DNA of 26,679 nucleotides from an uncultured Collinsella sp. (GTDB lineage Bacteria > Actinomycetota > Coriobacteriia > Coriobacteriales > Coriobacteriaceae): the NCBI GenBank assembly GCA_937934165.1, contig CALGZX010000012.1:1-26679 (forward strand), given 5' to 3'. Shown piece after piece: positions 9,034 to 16,108 of the stretch. The translations under genes and the position numbers were made by a program. Under the pieces are notes generated by a model that was not told the DNA's origin, searched no databases, and worked only from the letters and a program-made list of their open reading frames with translations. Positions within the stretch are counted from its first letter, which is position 1. The number at the start of each line of letters is the position of its first letter.

Positions 9034-9837
9034 CTACTCCTCCTCCGCGACCTCCTCTGCCTCGGAGACATACACGGCGGTAAGGACCGTGAAGACGTAA
9101 GCCTGGATGGCGCCGACCACAAGCTCGATCGCATAGATCAGGATGAGGATGGCAAGCCAGGCCAGCGAAGGCAGGGCGCCGACGGCGTGGGCCGCGGAAA
9201 CCTGCTGAAGCAGCGGCTGCATGAACATGCTCGCCATGATGGCAAACGAGCCCATGACCACGTGTCCTGCGAACATGTTGCAGAACAGACGGACGGCGAG
9301 CGTGATGAGGCGCAGGAAGGTCGAGAAAAGCTCGACGACCCACACGAGCACGTTCATCGGGAAGCTCACGCCCTGCGGGGCGAGGCTCTTGATGTAGCCG
9401 ATCACGCCGTGAGCCTTGCATCCGTAGTAGATGAAGTACACGAAGGCGAAGATGGCGAGCGCGGCGGTGGAGCCGATTGCACCGGTGCCGGGCTTCATTC
9501 CCGGGATCAGGCCGATCATGTTATTGATCAGGATGAACAGGAAAAGCGAGCACAGGAACGGGAAGTGCTTCTTCCAGTTCTCACCCACGACGCCCTTGCC
9601 GATATCGTTCTCGACGTACTCGATGATGTACTCGAAACCGTTGACGAAGAAGCCCTTGGGAACCAGGGTCTGCTTCTTCTTGAACACGGCCAGGACGATC
9701 AGGAGCACGATCGTGGAGACGATCAGCCAAAACGAGTACTGCGTGATGCCGCAGCTCAGATCGCCCACGACAGGGGTGGAGCTGAACTCGCTGACCAGAT
9801 GATTAATCTCATCAGGCAGCTTTTCAAAAATTTCCAC
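9034..9837 (-). CDS. atpB: ATP synthase Fo subunit a
   Basis: The membrane stator subunit (267 residues) forms the two proton half-channels. The essential arginine is Arg183 in AVRLFCNMFAGH, equivalent to E. coli Arg210; the downstream helix has Gln245 in VVGAIQAYVF. Several hydrophobic helices are visible, including FWLIVSTIVLLIVLAVF and FLCSLFLFILINNMIGLIPG. Cys replaces the usual Gly after RLF. The start is GTG at 9837 with AGG six bases upstream, only 3 nt after the preceding stop, so the atpI-like gene and atpB are co-transcribed. Confidence 0.97.
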   Translation of the reverse strand: MEIFEKLPDEINHLVSEFSSTPVVGDLSCGITQYSFWLIVSTIVLLIVLAVFKKKQTLVPKGFFVNGFEYIIEYVENDIGKGVVGENWKKHFPFLCSLFLFILINNMIGLIPGMKPGTGAIGSTAALAIFAFVYFIYYGCKAHGVIGYIKSLAPQGVSFPMNVLVWVVELFSTFLRLITLAVRLFCNMFAGHVVMGSFAIMASMFMQPLLQQVSAAHAVGALPSLAWLAILILIYAIELVVGAIQAYVFTVLTAVYVSEAEEVAEEE

Positions 9838-9840
9838 GAC

Positions 9841-10152
9841 TTACCTTTCGACCTCATGAGGATCTCGCAGCGCCTTGGCGACGCGAACCGTGCAGGCGGC
9901 CATAAAGGCCACGAAGCCGATCGCCTCGCCCAGGAGGAACATGCGAAATGCCTCTCCGAACAACACAAACACAACCAAGGTAAAGACGAGCAGGGCGATT
10001 GCCGAGACCGCCAGACTCACCATACCCTTGAGCATGTCCGCATTCTGTTTATCGTCAAGAACCGGCTTGAGCGTAAAGACAAAGGGAAGGAAGGCAATTG
10101 CGCCCGCGATGGCGCCTGCAACGATAGCGAGCAGATCGGCTATCTGAAACAT
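9841..10152 (-). CDS. Small membrane protein in atpI position
   Basis: ATG at 10152 with GTGAGGA five bases upstream gives 103 residues; an in-frame GTG at 10164 is possible but its spacing is poor. Three or four hydrophobic segments are visible (about residues 5-28, 45-66 and 73-88). It lies first in the atp operon, 3 nt before atpB, the place of atpI, a small membrane protein that helps c-ring assembly or cation supply in other bacteria. Sequence similarity to AtpI is not obvious by eye, so the role is inferred from position and topology only. Confidence 0.7.
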   Translation of the reverse strand: MFQIADLLAIVAGAIAGAIAFLPFVFTLKPVLDDKQNADMLKGMVSLAVSAIALLVFTLVVFVLFGEAFRMFLLGEAIGFVAFMAACTVRVAKALRDPHEVER

Positions 10153-10214
10153 TGGCGTCCTCACTTTCCTTTTTTAACGCCTCACAGAACAGTTCCCGCC
10201 AAACATTGGTGACT

Positions 10215-10242
10215 ATTGTACGAGCCAATCGCTAAAGTACAA
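10215..10242 (-). promoter_or_regulatory. Probable promoter of the atp operon
   Basis: On the minus strand TTGTAC (10242-10237), a 16-nt spacer and TACAAT (10220-10215) form a plausible sigma-70 type promoter; the -10 box matches 5 of 6 and the -35 box 3 of 6. Predicted transcription start is near 10208, giving a leader of about 55 nt before the first gene. A weak 6-bp hairpin (AACCGA/TCGGTT) overlaps the -35 region. The rest of 10153-10433 contains no recognised gene and no clear upp terminator. Confidence 0.5.
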
Positions 10243-10433
10243 CCGAAAAAGCATCGGTTAATACGCACCTGTTCGTTTTCTTAAGACCTTCTTTATGCCG
10301 CAGGTAGGTAATACGTTTTTCTCGAACCCCTCTGGGCTAAACGTCCGTTAACAGGAATGCGCGTGGACGTCTTTTGCTCGCCCGCGCGCACCATTTCTTC
10401 GTATTTGTGACCGTAGCCGACAAGGCCCGACGA

Positions 10434-11081
10434 CTAGAGCGTGCCGTAGATGCGGTCGCCGGCGTCGCCCAGGCCGGGAACGATGTAGGCGGCCTCGTTG
10501 AGATGGTCGTCGATAGCGCAGGTATAGATATGCACGTCGGGATCCTTCTCGGTCAGTGACTTGAGGCCCTCGGGGGCCGCGACGATGCACAGCATGCGAA
10601 TGTCCTTGACGCCGCGCTCGCGCAGATAGCTGATGGCCATCTCGGCCGAGCCGCCCGTGGCGAGCATAGGGTCGACGACCAGACAGATACGCTGGTCGAT
10701 ATCCTTGGGCATCTTGCAGTAATACTCGTGAGGTTCATGGGTAACCTCGTCACGCTCCATGCCAATGTGGCCCACGCGGGCAGAAGGCACCAGGTCGAGA
10801 ATACCGTCAACCATGCCAAGACCCGCACGCAGAATGGGAACGATGGCGAGCTTCTTGCCGGCAAGCTGCTTAAACGTGGCGGTAGTGATGGGAGTCTCGA
10901 CTTCGACGTCTTCCATGGGCAGGTCGCGCATTGCCTCGTAACCGTCAAAAAACGCAAGCTCGCGGACGAGCTGGCGGAACTGATTGGTGCCGGTCTTCTT
11001 GTCGCGGAGAATCGACAGCTTATGCTGAACAAGCGGATGGTCGACAAGCGTCACACGGGACGTATCGTAGGTAACGGTCAT
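10434..11081 (-). CDS. upp: Uracil phosphoribosyltransferase
   Basis: UPRT salvages uracil with PRPP to UMP in the cytoplasm. The 215-residue product has the PRPP-binding motif VVDPMLATGGSA (residues 135-146), the AIVPILRAGLGMVDG segment and the canonical end VPGLGDAGDRIYGTL. ATG at 11081 is preceded by AAAGGGG; a longer frame upstream exists but has no family resemblance. After the TAG stop the same frame stays open for another 46 codons to TAA at 10295-10293 (see findings). It follows glpK by about 120 nt containing a GC-rich hairpin. Confidence 0.97.
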   Translation of the reverse strand: MTVTYDTSRVTLVDHPLVQHKLSILRDKKTGTNQFRQLVRELAFFDGYEAMRDLPMEDVEVETPITTATFKQLAGKKLAIVPILRAGLGMVDGILDLVPSARVGHIGMERDEVTHEPHEYYCKMPKDIDQRICLVVDPMLATGGSAEMAISYLRERGVKDIRMLCIVAAPEGLKSLTEKDPDVHIYTCAIDDHLNEAAYIVPGLGDAGDRIYGTL

Positions 11082-11124
11082 GGGTCTTGCCCCTTTCATT
11101 GCGGCCGCAAGATGGCTTTGCTGA

Positions 11125-11159
11125 CACGGCGCGCCGCGGTGCTGTTGCCACGCGCCGTG
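11125..11159. repeat. GC-rich inverted repeat between glpK and upp
   Basis: Arms CACGGCGCG (11125-11133) and CGCGCCGTG (11151-11159) are perfectly complementary over 9 bp with a 17-nt loop. No T run follows on either strand, so it is not a standard rho-independent terminator; it may be an mRNA processing or stability element. Confidence 0.5.
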
Positions 11160-11202
11160 CATAAGTTTAGCGGTTTGTTGTATCGAGCGCCCCGTCGCAG
11201 CC

Positions 11203-12744
11203 CTACTGCTCAGTACTGAGCGAACGCTTGACCGCATCGTGCCAACCGTCCAAGTTGCGCTCGCGGCGCTCAACGGACATATGGGGATGGAAGGTCTTAA
11301 CAATCTGGGCGTTTTGCTCCAGCTCCTCCAGATCCTCCCAATACCCAACCGCGAGGCCCGCCAGATACGCGGCACCGATTGCCGTAGTCTCCACCGACTC
11401 GCATTGCAGTACGGGAATATTCAGCAGGTCGGACTGGAACTGCATGATGAACTCGTTGCGCGAGGCGCCGCCATCGACGGAAAGGCGCTCAATCGAAAGA
11501 CCCACGTCCTGCTCCATGGCACGCAGCACATCGTAGCTCTGATAGGCCATGGACTCGCAGGCGGCACGCACGATGGTCGCGCGGCTCGAGGCACCAGTCA
11601 GGCCGCACACGATACCGCGGGCATGCGGATCCCACCAGGGAGCACCCAAGCCCGCAAAGGCGGGAACGAAGTAGCAGCCCTCGTTGTCGCTAATCGAGGC
11701 GGCAAGCTGCGCCGACTCGGTCACGTTGGAGATGATGCCCATGTTGTCGCGCAGCCAGTTCATGGTGGAGCCGGCGGCAAAAATGGAGCCTTCGAGCGCA
11801 TAGCTGATCTTGCCGTCCGCAGCGATACCGATGGTGGAAACCAGGCCATTTTTGGACTCGACGATCTCGTCGCCAGTGTTCATGAGCATAAAGCAACCCG
11901 TGCCATAGGTATTCTTGGTCTGACCGGGATGGAAGCAGCAGTGGCCAAACAACGAAGCCTGCTGGTCGCCCGCCACGCCCATGATGGGCGGCATGTTGGT
12001 CATAATATCGCTCGCGACGCGGCCGTAGTCACCCGAGCTCCAGCGAACCTCGGGCATCATGGAGCGCGGGATGTCGAAGAGCGCCAGCAGGTCGTCGTCC
12101 CATTCGAGCGTATGGATGTTGAAGAGTGCGGTGCGGCTAGCATTGGTATAGTCGGTAGCAAAGACCTGACCACCGGTGAGATTGTAGATGAGCCACGTAT
12201 CGATGGTACCAAACATAAGGTCGCCCGCCGCCGCGCTCTCGCGCGCGCCGTCGACGTTATCGAGAATCCACTGCACCTTGGAGGCCGAAAAATACGGGTC
12301 GAGCGTAAGCCCCGTGCGGGAGCGCACCAGCTCTTCTGCGCCCTGCTCAACCAAATTATCAATCAGAGACGCGGTACGACGGCACTGCCATACGATGGCG
12401 TTATAGATGGGCTGACCGCTCACGCGATCCCAGACCACCGTGGTCTCACGCTGATTGGAGATACCGATGGCGGCGATGCGGTCGGAATGAATCCCGCTCT
12501 TAAACTGGACCTCCATCATGACCGCGATCTGGCTGGCAAGGACCGCCATGGGATCTTGCTCCACCCAGCCGGGGCGCGGGAAGCTGGTTTTGACGCTGCG
12601 ACGTGCCTGCGCGACAATGCATCCGTACTCGTCGACGATGGTCGCAAGTACCGAGGTGGTGCCGCAGTCGAGTGCCATGATGTAGGAACCGCCAAAGTTA
12701 AACGAGGCATCTTCCATGCCCAGGCTGCCCAGATTCAACGACAT
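11203..12744 (-). CDS. glpK: Glycerol kinase
   Basis: An FGGY-family kinase of 513 residues that makes sn-glycerol-3-phosphate from glycerol and ATP. Landmarks are the phosphate loop ALDCGTTSV (about residues 24-32), SNQRETTVVWD and WQCRRTA (substrate region), GVAGDQQASLFGH, the TYGTGCFMLMNTG loop and the C-terminal VDGGASRNEFIMQFQSDLL. The HPr-phosphorylated histidine loop of low-GC Gram-positive GlpK (YHFYG) is absent here, where VRWSSGDYGRV leads directly toward GVAGDQQ; PTS control by that route is therefore not expected. ATG at 12744 with AAAGGTG gives about 20 extra residues before the first core strand. No glpF or glpD neighbour is present; the tsaC-like gene lies 13 nt upstream. Confidence 0.96.
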   Translation of the reverse strand: MSLNLGSLGMEDASFNFGGSYIMALDCGTTSVLATIVDEYGCIVAQARRSVKTSFPRPGWVEQDPMAVLASQIAVMMEVQFKSGIHSDRIAAIGISNQRETTVVWDRVSGQPIYNAIVWQCRRTASLIDNLVEQGAEELVRSRTGLTLDPYFSASKVQWILDNVDGARESAAAGDLMFGTIDTWLIYNLTGGQVFATDYTNASRTALFNIHTLEWDDDLLALFDIPRSMMPEVRWSSGDYGRVASDIMTNMPPIMGVAGDQQASLFGHCCFHPGQTKNTYGTGCFMLMNTGDEIVESKNGLVSTIGIAADGKISYALEGSIFAAGSTMNWLRDNMGIISNVTESAQLAASISDNEGCYFVPAFAGLGAPWWDPHARGIVCGLTGASSRATIVRAACESMAYQSYDVLRAMEQDVGLSIERLSVDGGASRNEFIMQFQSDLLNIPVLQCESVETTAIGAAYLAGLAVGYWEDLEELEQNAQIVKTFHPHMSVERRERNLDGWHDAVKRSLSTEQ

Positions 12745-12757
12745 CGCTTACACCTTT

Positions 12758-13501
12758 CTATTGCATCGGGTCAGACAGGACCCGCTCGATCTCTGATGCG
12801 GGAAGTGCGCCTTGGCGCAGGATCTGGAGCCCGCCGTGCTGGAACGACACGATGGTCGAGGCGTCGCGACACGGGGTCTCACCGGCGTCGACGGCAACAT
12901 CGACCCCCTCCAGGATGCGGTCCTCCACGGCGGCGAAGCTTGCCGGCGAGGGCGCCCCATGTGTATTGGCGCTGGTACAGGCAAGTGGACTGCCGCAGGA
13001 GTGGATGAGCGCCTGCACCACAGGCGAGGCCGACGCGCGAAGTGCCACCGTGCCGTCTGCGGCGCGCATAAAGGTCGGCACGCAGGGAGCCGCCTTGACC
13101 ACGATAGTCAGGGCGCCCGGCCAGCATCGTCGGGCAAGCACGCGAGCCTCTTCGGGGATATCCTCGCCGTAGCGGTCGAGGGCTTCGGCACCATCAACCA
13201 GCCAAGCCACAGTTTGCGTGAGCTCGCGCTGCTTGAGAGTAAAGATGCGACGGTAGCCGGTACCGAGCGCAGGGACCTTGGCGCCGTTGACTGCAGTCTG
13301 CGGATCGCGCGGCCACGACGGGAATTCGCTTGTATCTTGGGGTACGGCGTCCGAGAAAGCGTTGGCTGCCACGGCGACGCCATAGACAGTCTCGGTCGGA
13401 ATCAGAGCTAGGCCACCACGACCGAGCACCTCGGCCGTACGCTCGACGGCGAGCCGATGCGGCTCGCGCGCTCCCTCGAATACCCGATAGACCGTCTGCA
13501 T
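12758..13501 (-). CDS. tsaC: L-threonylcarbamoyladenylate synthase (TsaC/Sua5/YrdC family)
   Basis: This family makes threonylcarbamoyl-AMP for the t6A37 modification of ANN-decoding tRNAs. The 247-residue product has GGLALIPTETVYGVAV (residues 29-44), the RRCWPGALTIVV segment, TVALRASASPVVQAL, PLACTSANTHGAPSP and DASTIVSF. The usual KGRP motif reads KQREL here (90-94), and about 30 extra residues (48-84, rich in Pro/Asp/Thr) precede it. The C-terminal Sua5 domain is absent, so it is TsaC-like in size. ATG at 13501 is fixed by an in-frame TAA 15 bases upstream; AAGGGG lies somewhat far (about 11 nt). It leads directly into glpK. Confidence 0.88.
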   Translation of the reverse strand: MQTVYRVFEGAREPHRLAVERTAEVLGRGGLALIPTETVYGVAVAANAFSDAVPQDTSEFPSWPRDPQTAVNGAKVPALGTGYRRIFTLKQRELTQTVAWLVDGAEALDRYGEDIPEEARVLARRCWPGALTIVVKAAPCVPTFMRAADGTVALRASASPVVQALIHSCGSPLACTSANTHGAPSPASFAAVEDRILEGVDVAVDAGETPCRDASTIVSFQHGGLQILRQGALPASEIERVLSDPMQ

Positions 13502-13635
13502 GTGTATGCCAGCCCCTTACGCTCTGGTGCAAGTTTGTTTACTGAGGGGCATTCTCGCACGAAACGTTTAACCCATTTGTCCACAGCGCATGTTGGTTTG
13601 GTGAGCGGCTATAGTAGTCGGTGAAAGTGAGGGGG

Positions 13636-14082
13636 TTATTGGACCGCCACGAACTTCTTAGGCCTGCCGGCGTGGCGTTCTTGGGCAGCGTAGCGCTCGA
13701 TGCTGTCTATCGTTATCATCCGACGGCCGTCGACGAGTTCAACATCGAGCTTTCCGGCTTTGACCAGCGCGGTAATCCGCGGAGCGGAGACTTTGAGGTC
13801 CAGCGCTGCGTCTTTAAATGTTCGGCACGCCGCTTCCCGAGCGTCCTCGTGGTCGATTTCGACTGAAAGGGTCACGACTTCGGCCGAGCGTTCGTACCCT
13901 GCCGGAGTCAAACCGTTGTTGAGGTCGTCGGCCAAAAACGCCATCAGCGCCTCGGTGGCATGGGCAATCGCTTCTTCGCGCGTATCGCCGTCGGCCAAGG
14001 CCCCAGGAATCTGCGGGAAGCTAGCGCAGTAACCGTCGTCTTCTTTTATGAGAACGCAGTCATAGGTAAATCGCTGCCTCAT
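13636..14082 (-). CDS. hicB: HicB-type antitoxin with C-terminal helix-turn-helix
   Basis: The 148-residue product has the HicB partial RNase-H-like fold: TYDCVLIKEDDGYCASFPQI, PGALADGDTREEAIAHATEAL, then AFLADDLNNG. A second part (about residues 92-133, ALDLKVSAPRITALVKAGK followed by VDGRRMITIDSIERY) resembles an excisionase/MerR-like winged helix rather than the ribbon-helix-helix or Xre domains usual in HicB. The antitoxin should bind HicA and repress its own promoter. ATG at 14082 with GGAGG five bases upstream is preferred to the longer frame that begins inside hicA. It lies 11 nt after the hicA stop. Confidence 0.88.
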   Translation of the reverse strand: MRQRFTYDCVLIKEDDGYCASFPQIPGALADGDTREEAIAHATEALMAFLADDLNNGLTPAGYERSAEVVTLSVEIDHEDAREAACRTFKDAALDLKVSAPRITALVKAGKLDVELVDGRRMITIDSIERYAAQERHAGRPKKFVAVQ

Positions 14083-14093
14083 TTTGCCTCCAA

Positions 14094-14279
14094 CTACCAT
14101 CCAGCTTGGCGACGAATACTTGCCCACGTGCCCTTCTTTGGTCGATCACCGCCAGAGCCGTTCACGGTGACAACACGGTCACCAGAAACATACTTAGCAT
14201 GACTACCGACTTGCGCGACCTTCACGAATCCATCGTGCTTGAGTAGGGCAATGATTTCCCGAAAGGTAGGAGGTTGCAT
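14094..14279 (-). CDS. hicA: HicA-type mRNA interferase toxin
   Basis: A complete 61-residue HicA: FREIIALLKHDGFVKVAQ followed by VGSHAKYVSGDRVVTV and a basic tail RPKKGTWASIRRQAGW. His27 in GSHAKY is the expected catalytic residue of this double-stranded-RNA-binding-like fold. HicA toxins cleave mRNA and stop translation. ATG at 14279 has AGAGG seven bases upstream. Toxin-first order and an 11-nt gap to hicB are typical. No residue loss suggests inactivation. Confidence 0.92.
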   Translation of the reverse strand: MQPPTFREIIALLKHDGFVKVAQVGSHAKYVSGDRVVTVNGSGGDRPKKGTWASIRRQAGW

Positions 14280-14303
14280 GGGCCGACCTCTTTCAGCCGT
14301 CCT

Positions 14304-14333
14304 AATTATAAACTATTTTATAATTTTTGCTAA
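14304..14333 (-). promoter_or_regulatory. hicAB promoter with overlapping palindromic operator
   Basis: Minus strand: TTAGCA (14333-14328), 17-nt spacer, TATAAT (14310-14305), a near-consensus promoter whose start point would lie about 20 nt before hicA. A perfect inverted repeat, AATTATAAA (14304-14312) and TTTATAATT (14317-14325) with a 4-nt centre, covers the -10 box and most of the spacer. This is the expected position for autorepression by a HicB DNA-binding domain. The stretch is far more AT-rich than its surroundings. Confidence 0.8.
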
Positions 14334-14347
14334 CCAGTTAATAAATA

Positions 14348-15598
14348 TTACTGGCGCTGTTTGGGCTCGGTGACGATAGCTCGGACGATGCGGGGACGAT
14401 CGGTGAGGTCGCGGACGATACGCACATCCGAAAGACCCGCCTGGCGGCAGAGCTCAGCGGCAGTGTCAAGAGCACCCTCATAGAGCTCACAGGCAAACAG
14501 ACCGCCGGAGCGCAGCATATAGGGCGCCGCATTGAGCAGACGACGGAAGATATCTAGGCCGTCGGCGCCGCCCTCGAGCGCCAAGTCGGGTTCGAAGTCT
14601 TTGACCTCGTGCGGCAGCGAGCGCATGACATCGGTGGGGATATAGGGCGGGTTGGAGACGAGCACGTCGAAGGTGCCCCACTCTTCGCGGGGAATGGAAC
14701 TCACCAGGTTGGTGAGGCTAAAGGCGACCTCATCGGATGTGAGACCAAGCGCCTCGCGGTTTTTGGTGGCCAGGTCGATGGCGCGCGGTTCGATATCGGT
14801 GGCGGTGCAGGTAACGTGGCCGCGGCGTTCCCAGGCAAGGGAGAGCGAGATGCAACCCGTGCCGCAACCGACCTCGAGGATGCGAGCGATACGGGAGTCG
14901 ACTGGGGCGGGCGCGGCGGCATCTTGCGCGGGAATCGCTCCCTGGCCGGCGCCTTCGATGGCGATGCCGTATTCATCGAGCTCGGGGGCGGAAGCTTCTG
15001 CCGCCTCGGCTTCTGTGGCCTTCGCGGCGTCTTCCTCGGCTTCGCGATCCGCCAGCTCCTCGGCATAGGCACGGCTGCCCAACACGCCCCCGCCCAGCGC
15101 CGCCTCATCGGCAGCCGTCAGATTTGCCGCACGGCGTTCGGCGGTCGCACGCTCATCAGCCAGCGCAGCCTCGGCCTTGCGTGCCTGCTCCACCTCGTCG
15201 TTCCAGGGCAATTCCGCACGCTGGCGGGTGGCGGCATTGGGATCCAGCACCTCGGCATCCAAATAATTGAGGACTTCCTCGACGAGCATCTCGGTCTCGG
15301 GACGCGGGATGAGCACGCCAGGAGCGCAAGCGACATCGATCATGCGAAACTGCGTACTGCCGGTGATGTACTGCAGAGGCTCGCCTTTGGCGCGGCGCAC
15401 GACGGCAGCGTGCATGGTCTCGAGCTGCGGCGTATCGAGTTCCTCGTCCATACGCATGTATAAGTCGATACGCGCCAGACCCGTAGCAGCGCAAAGCAAC
15501 CATTCGGCAGAAAGACGGGGATGCTCCTCGCCACGATCGGCTAGGTACTCCTTGGTCCACTCGAGACAGCGCTTGATGGTCCAAATCTCGTTTGCCAT
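14348..15598 (-). CDS. prmC: Release-factor glutamine N5-methyltransferase with a large internal insertion
   Basis: PrmC methylates the GGQ glutamine of release factors. The 416-residue product has the N-terminal helical domain (SAEWLLCAATGLARIDLY, RRAKGEPLQYITGSTQF, GVLIPRPETEMLVEEVL), the SAM-binding motif ILEVGCGTGCISLSLA (about 240-255), the catalytic SNPPYIP (315-321) and the C-terminal LEGGADGLDIFRRLL. Between residues ~114 and ~236 there is an extra Ala/Glu-rich, low-complexity stretch of about 120 residues not found in ordinary PrmC (~280 residues), placed exactly between the two domains. The frame is intact through it. ATG at 15598 has GGAGG upstream; the upstream extension is not family-like. 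It is in the same direction as prfA, its presumed substrate gene. Confidence 0.95.
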   Translation of the reverse strand: MANEIWTIKRCLEWTKEYLADRGEEHPRLSAEWLLCAATGLARIDLYMRMDEELDTPQLETMHAAVVRRAKGEPLQYITGSTQFRMIDVACAPGVLIPRPETEMLVEEVLNYLDAEVLDPNAATRQRAELPWNDEVEQARKAEAALADERATAERRAANLTAADEAALGGGVLGSRAYAEELADREAEEDAAKATEAEAAEASAPELDEYGIAIEGAGQGAIPAQDAAAPAPVDSRIARILEVGCGTGCISLSLAWERRGHVTCTATDIEPRAIDLATKNREALGLTSDEVAFSLTNLVSSIPREEWGTFDVLVSNPPYIPTDVMRSLPHEVKDFEPDLALEGGADGLDIFRRLLNAAPYMLRSGGLFACELYEGALDTAAELCRQAGLSDVRIVRDLTDRPRIVRAIVTEPKQRQ

Positions 15599-15971
15599 GG
15601 GGTCCTCCCCTCCTAAGCGCCGGGCGGCGCGCGAATGTCGGAGCAGATTGTACGCGAGGCCAGTGCTTGGCAAGGGACAATTGAGAGCAATTATCGAGAA
15701 TCAGCCCAGTTTTTTTGTTTGGCCCCGTCCAAAGTGTTCATTCGCCGACGTCCACATTTGAATCCGTCAAGCTTTTGGCAAGGTTGCCCTGAGCTGACTA
15801 ACATCCAACCGGATACCCGCCAAATCGCTCGACGCACAACGCGGTTAAAATCGCCCCGCGACTTCTTGGACGATTTTTATGAGCATCATTTTCGACGGCA
15901 GACGTATGACAATGACTACCACATCCAGAGCAAGGCAACGCCGCAGGTAGAGGATGGACAGCGGGCGACGT
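15599..15971. other. Intergenic region between the prfA repeat and prmC
   Basis: About 370 nt with no gene I can support. It includes a T-rich tract near 15709-15720 (plus strand) and an inverted repeat AAAATCG/CGATTTT at about 15847-15877. A plus-strand open frame (15635-15994) runs through it but has no family resemblance and no good ribosome-binding site. A promoter for prmC should lie here, but no convincing -35/-10 pair was found. Confidence 0.5.
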
Positions 15972-16074
15972 CCAGAGCGAACAAGTTGGCATGAAAAAGG
16001 CAAGGCATAGACCTTCTGGTCATGCCTTGCCTTTTGAATGACAAATTGTCGCTCTGGGCGGCGCGCAGCGTCGA
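15972..16074 (-). terminator. Repeated terminator-bearing hairpin element, copy 1 (after prfA)
   Basis: The whole element from CCAGAGCGA (15972-15980) to TCGCTCTGG (16049-16057) can fold into one long imperfect hairpin. Its core is a 10-bp stem (15999-16008 with 16022-16031) capped by GACC/GGTC, followed on the minus strand by TTTTT (15998-15994), so it acts as a rho-independent terminator for prfA. The same 103 nt recur at 21988-22090 with about five differences, two of them compensatory (A16003-T16027 becomes C22019-G22043). Confidence 0.85.
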
Positions 16075-16077
16075 GCC

Positions 16078-16105
16078 GTTACGCGGTTTGGCAAAACCGC
16101 GTAAC
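16078..16105 (-). repeat. Perfect hairpin directly after the prfA stop
   Basis: Arms GTTACGCGGTTT (16078-16089) and AAACCGCGTAAC (16094-16105) pair over 12 bp with a 4-nt loop, 3 nt after the prfA stop. No T run follows on the minus strand, so it probably acts with the adjacent terminator element, for example as 3'-end protection. Confidence 0.65.
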
Positions 16106-16108
16106 CTA

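Noticed and set aside
11239..13008. Plus-strand open frame of 589 codons opposite glpK and the tsaC-like gene
   Set aside because: Antisense shadow; the minus-strand genes are certain and the product resembles nothing.
15798..15992. Small minus-strand frame beginning MPTCSLW, also seen at 21811-22008
   Set aside because: The shared start only reflects the repeated element; the two frames diverge immediately and lack ribosome-binding sites.
15635..15994. Plus-strand open frame of 119 codons between prmC and prfA
   Set aside because: Runs into the repeated hairpin element, has mixed codon use and no recognisable family; treated as non-coding.
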